NCBI GenBank assembly: GCA_963691705.1 | Contig: OY829537.1 | Span: 27,032,078-27,096,077 of the forward strand | Direction: 5' to 3' | DNA: 64,000 nucleotides | Source of the DNA: Viola odorata | Taxonomy: Eukaryota > Streptophyta > Magnoliopsida > Malpighiales > Violaceae | Shown here: positions 61,746 through 64,000 of the stretch, one piece after another | Layout: each line of letters starts with the position of its first letter | How positions within the stretch are numbered: position 1 is the stretch's first letter | Notes under the pieces: model-generated | What the model was told of the DNA's origin: nothing | The model's database searches: none | What the model saw: the letters and a program-made list of their open reading frames with translations, nothing else | Program-made: the position numbers and the translations under genes

Positions 61746-63148
61746 TGATCGCACATTTCTATTGTAGATTTTTCTCCCTTAATTCAGCCCTTTTGAGGGC
61801 ATGATACTTCTGATTTGCCCCTTTTTCGCATCTTTTTGCAGATCAGTGGTTAAAGGAAGAAAAGAGCGAAAGCGAGCGATTTTGGAAGGATTTCTGAAAC
61901 TTTGGAGCATCGAGGCCTAGAAGAGCGGAAGGTCATCGTGCCCTCGACGCTAACCAAACTAGTGAGCAGTCTTGTGCCCTTGACATATCCGCATCGGATC
62001 AAAGATCAAAAGCCAAAGAAAGAAATCTCCAAAGATTCGCACAGGATTCCAAGCGTTTCTAGAAGATGTCAGGCGCTGCCAAAAGATCCCAGAATATTCC
62101 CTGTCATGGGTGCGTCCTTCCTATGTGTTGTCACCCTCTCATGCGCTGACACTCTCTCTCCTTAGCTGTATTTTATCCCTTAGCTAGTTTATAGGCTATT
62201 TAAGCTAAACTTTAGGGTGTTTGTAAGAGGAGGCTGATCCTAGGACACTCTCTCTCTTTACCTAAATTTTAGGGATTCTCTCTTCCTCTTTTTAAGCACC
62301 GTCGTCAGCTTGTAAAAGGGAAAGCATTGATTTCCTCAATCGGTTTATTCTAATACACTTCTCTTTTATTTTCTTTTAATATTGTTTATGTTATTCTCCT
62401 CTTCTACTTGCTGTTTATATTTTATTATGAGTAGCTAAGTTTCATCTTTCTTAGTAAAGGGTGTTTCAAGGGTTATAAGGTTTGGTTAAGAGGCCTAAAG
62501 CATGCTTAATACATTCTCTTGTCATATTCGGTTGTTTATCATTTTATTTCCATGATCATTTATAAATGTTGAGGGCTTGATCAACTATTAATATTTCTGT
62601 GTGAGTACTGTCATTCTCTTGGTTATAGCTAACGCGAAACCTTGGGTTAAAGTAGACACCTAGTGGGGACATCGCGAGAGGTCTTTCATCTAGGGGTAAA
62701 TGGTCGTTTAGGGTATGTGATGTGAGCTTGACACACCGAGATGTCACGCCCTAGATCTGTCTATCCTCCACTTCATAGGCGTTTTGAGTAGTGCCTCCCC
62801 GCATTCGTGCCTAGGGGACGGTAAAACGTCAAGGCTACCTCATATGTGGAAACAGGGGGTAGCTTCTACCTACGAAGGTAAGTAGGGGTATTGAGTGGAA
62901 ACTAGTCCCCTATAGTAGGTCTATGCATGAGTTTGGAATATTTTTGGTGCCAATGATTAACTGACCTGAAATGCAACCCGTGAACACCTTTTGCTAAGAT
63001 CTCTTCCCATCAGATTAATATCTCTTTTACTGATTTTCTTGTTTTCTTGCCCTTGATTGTTCTTCACTTTCATGCCCTCGAATGATTGTTACTTTTGTGT
63101 TGTGATTTGCGGCATTAGGAAAATATTAGTATATTTGAGTGATGATCA
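61746..63148 (+). repeat. 5' LTR of the right-hand Athila element
   Basis: This is a 1,403-bp LTR starting TGATCGCAC and ending GATGATCA. It is alignable in parts to 12737-14213, for example GAGGACGG/GGGGACGG followed by GTCAAGG(T/C)TACCTCATATGTG. Confidence 0.85.
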
Positions 63149-63153
63149 AATTT

Positions 63154-63171
63154 TGGGGCCGTTGCCGGGGA
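63154..63171 (+). promoter_or_regulatory. Primer-binding site (tRNA-Asp type)
   Basis: TGGGGCCGTTGCCGGGGA lies five bases after the LTR and differs from the tRNA-Asp-complementary TGGCGCCGTTGCCGGGGA at one base. Confidence 0.9.
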
Positions 63172-63201
63172 TTGAACGGTACTAATTTTCTTTGTATTTG
63201 T

Positions 63202-64000
63202 ATGACCAGGAGATTTGCACCAGATTTACTCCCTCTAGATCTCGAGTTGACCAGAACTGAAAGAGGACTTCGGCAGCAAGCCAGAGGACCTTCTGGCCAG
63301 CGTAGAGGAATTCCTCATCCTGCCCTCGAAAGACAACCTTCCAATCTGGCCGACCTAGACCGTCAGTTCTATCAAGACCTAGCCTACCTTCATCGAGGTC
63401 TCGAAAACCCACCTACCGCCTTCTTTGATATTCCAGCTATGGAAAAATAGGATAATCGTGTGCGTCCTGAAGACCCACCGCCACCTCCTCCAAACTAGCA
63501 GTCCATTGATCACCTCAATACAGCCCCCGATATATCTAGCAGTTGCATCGTCTGGCCTGCTGTCCCTTATGATTGGACCCTCAAATCTGCCGTTATGCAC
63601 CATCTACCTACCTTTTGAGGTGTTCCTAAAGAAAGCGCACTTCGTCACCTTCAACAGCTCCACTCAATTTGCGAGGCCATGAAACCTCCCAATGTTAGCA
63701 TCGAGCAAGCAAAGCTACGCGCTTTTATGTGGTCTCTCAAAGATGATGCCCTCGACTAATATTATGACCTTCCGCCAAGATCCATCCACTCTTGGGCGGA
63801 GATGTCCAAGATCTTCATTGAGCAGTATTATCCAGCATCTATAGCCAACACTACGCGCAAGTAGCTAGTATCCATAGTCCAGAGGAAAGAAGATCTTGCC
63901 CAGTATTATGAAAGATATTTGAAGATGCAGTCCATGTGCCCCTCTCACAACCTTAGCGAGCATGCCCTTATTCAGTACTTCTGTGAAGGCCTTAAGGCTC
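63202..64000 (+). pseudogene. Athila gag with five in-frame stops (partial)
   Basis: The start is the ATG at 63202 (MTRRFAPD), placed as in the element on the left. The single reading frame is open to the window edge except for five stop codons: TAG 63448, TAG 63496, TGA 63616, TAA 63757 and TAG 63862. The gag core includes SALRHLQQLHSICEAMKP and RAFMWSLKDDALD, followed by MQSMCPSHNLSEHALIQYF. There are no frameshifts, so decay has been by base substitution. At least three stops fit C-to-T changes in Gln/Arg codons, or G-to-A in a Trp codon. Confidence 0.85.

Larger units (their letters stand above)
61746..64000 (+). mobile_element. Athila-lineage element, 5' portion (runs off the window)
   Basis: This is a plus-strand Athila element with its 5' LTR at 61746-63148, a tRNA-Asp primer site and gag. 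The rest lies beyond 64000. Gag shares residues with the element at 3901-19079 and the LTR resembles the solo LTR at 12737-14213. It is inserted in the Tat-like gag fragment; the left flank is TTGTT. Confidence 0.88.

Overview
The window is nuclear DNA of a flowering plant, most likely a eudicot. It holds an intron-rich plant SR splicing-factor gene, Athila and Tat-lineage Ty3/gypsy retrotransposons, plant-type hAT and mariner transposons and a Stowaway MITE. The species cannot be named from the sequence. Only one convincing host gene is present, a Tra2/SR45a-type RNA-binding protein at 20880-22929. Almost everything else is nested transposable elements. There is one 200-base assembly gap (6142-6341).

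Layout. 1-1267: 5' part of a mariner-like element (minus strand), cut by the window edge. 1268-3900: AT-rich DNA without genes. 3901-19079: an old Athila-type retrotransposon on the minus strand (LTRs about 5 percent different over a sampled stretch, gag-pol broken), interrupted by a short hAT-like element carrying a tRNA-Ala relic (8385-9106), a solo LTR of a related Athila family (12737-14213) and a second non-autonomous hAT-like element (16214-16924). 19080-20744: AT-rich DNA with a Stowaway MITE (19441-19672). 20745-23100: the SR45a-like gene. 23100-24620: non-coding DNA with a 71-bp tandem duplication, a possible receptor-like-protein relic and an LTR-like fragment.

24620-61745 is one deep nest. 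The base layer is a Tat-like gag/protease fragment on the minus strand (37340-37748 and 60835-61745). A degenerate Tat element (about 24620-37339) abuts its left part. A two-gene hAT element (37749-60826, perfect 8-bp target duplication) sits in its gag. A young, complete Tat-lineage element (40669-56548, perfect 5-bp target duplication, LTRs one base apart) sits between the two genes of the hAT. A plus-strand Athila element (61746 to beyond 64000) was inserted at the right end.

The most interesting content is twofold. First, the young Tat element carries, besides an intact 1,956-codon gag-pol on the minus strand, a cassette of four genes on the opposite strand (41959-48961), each with a TATA-like box; two are duplicated, intron-containing genes with a domain resembling Pfam PF04195. 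The older copy at 24700-29151 keeps the same genes in broken form with the same introns. Second, the hAT element is a divergent two-gene unit: a BED-finger/hAT-dimerisation transposase on one side and a protein resembling the 'putative plant transposon protein' domain on the other, with copies of a GGCGTCATGACGCC palindrome next to both promoters.
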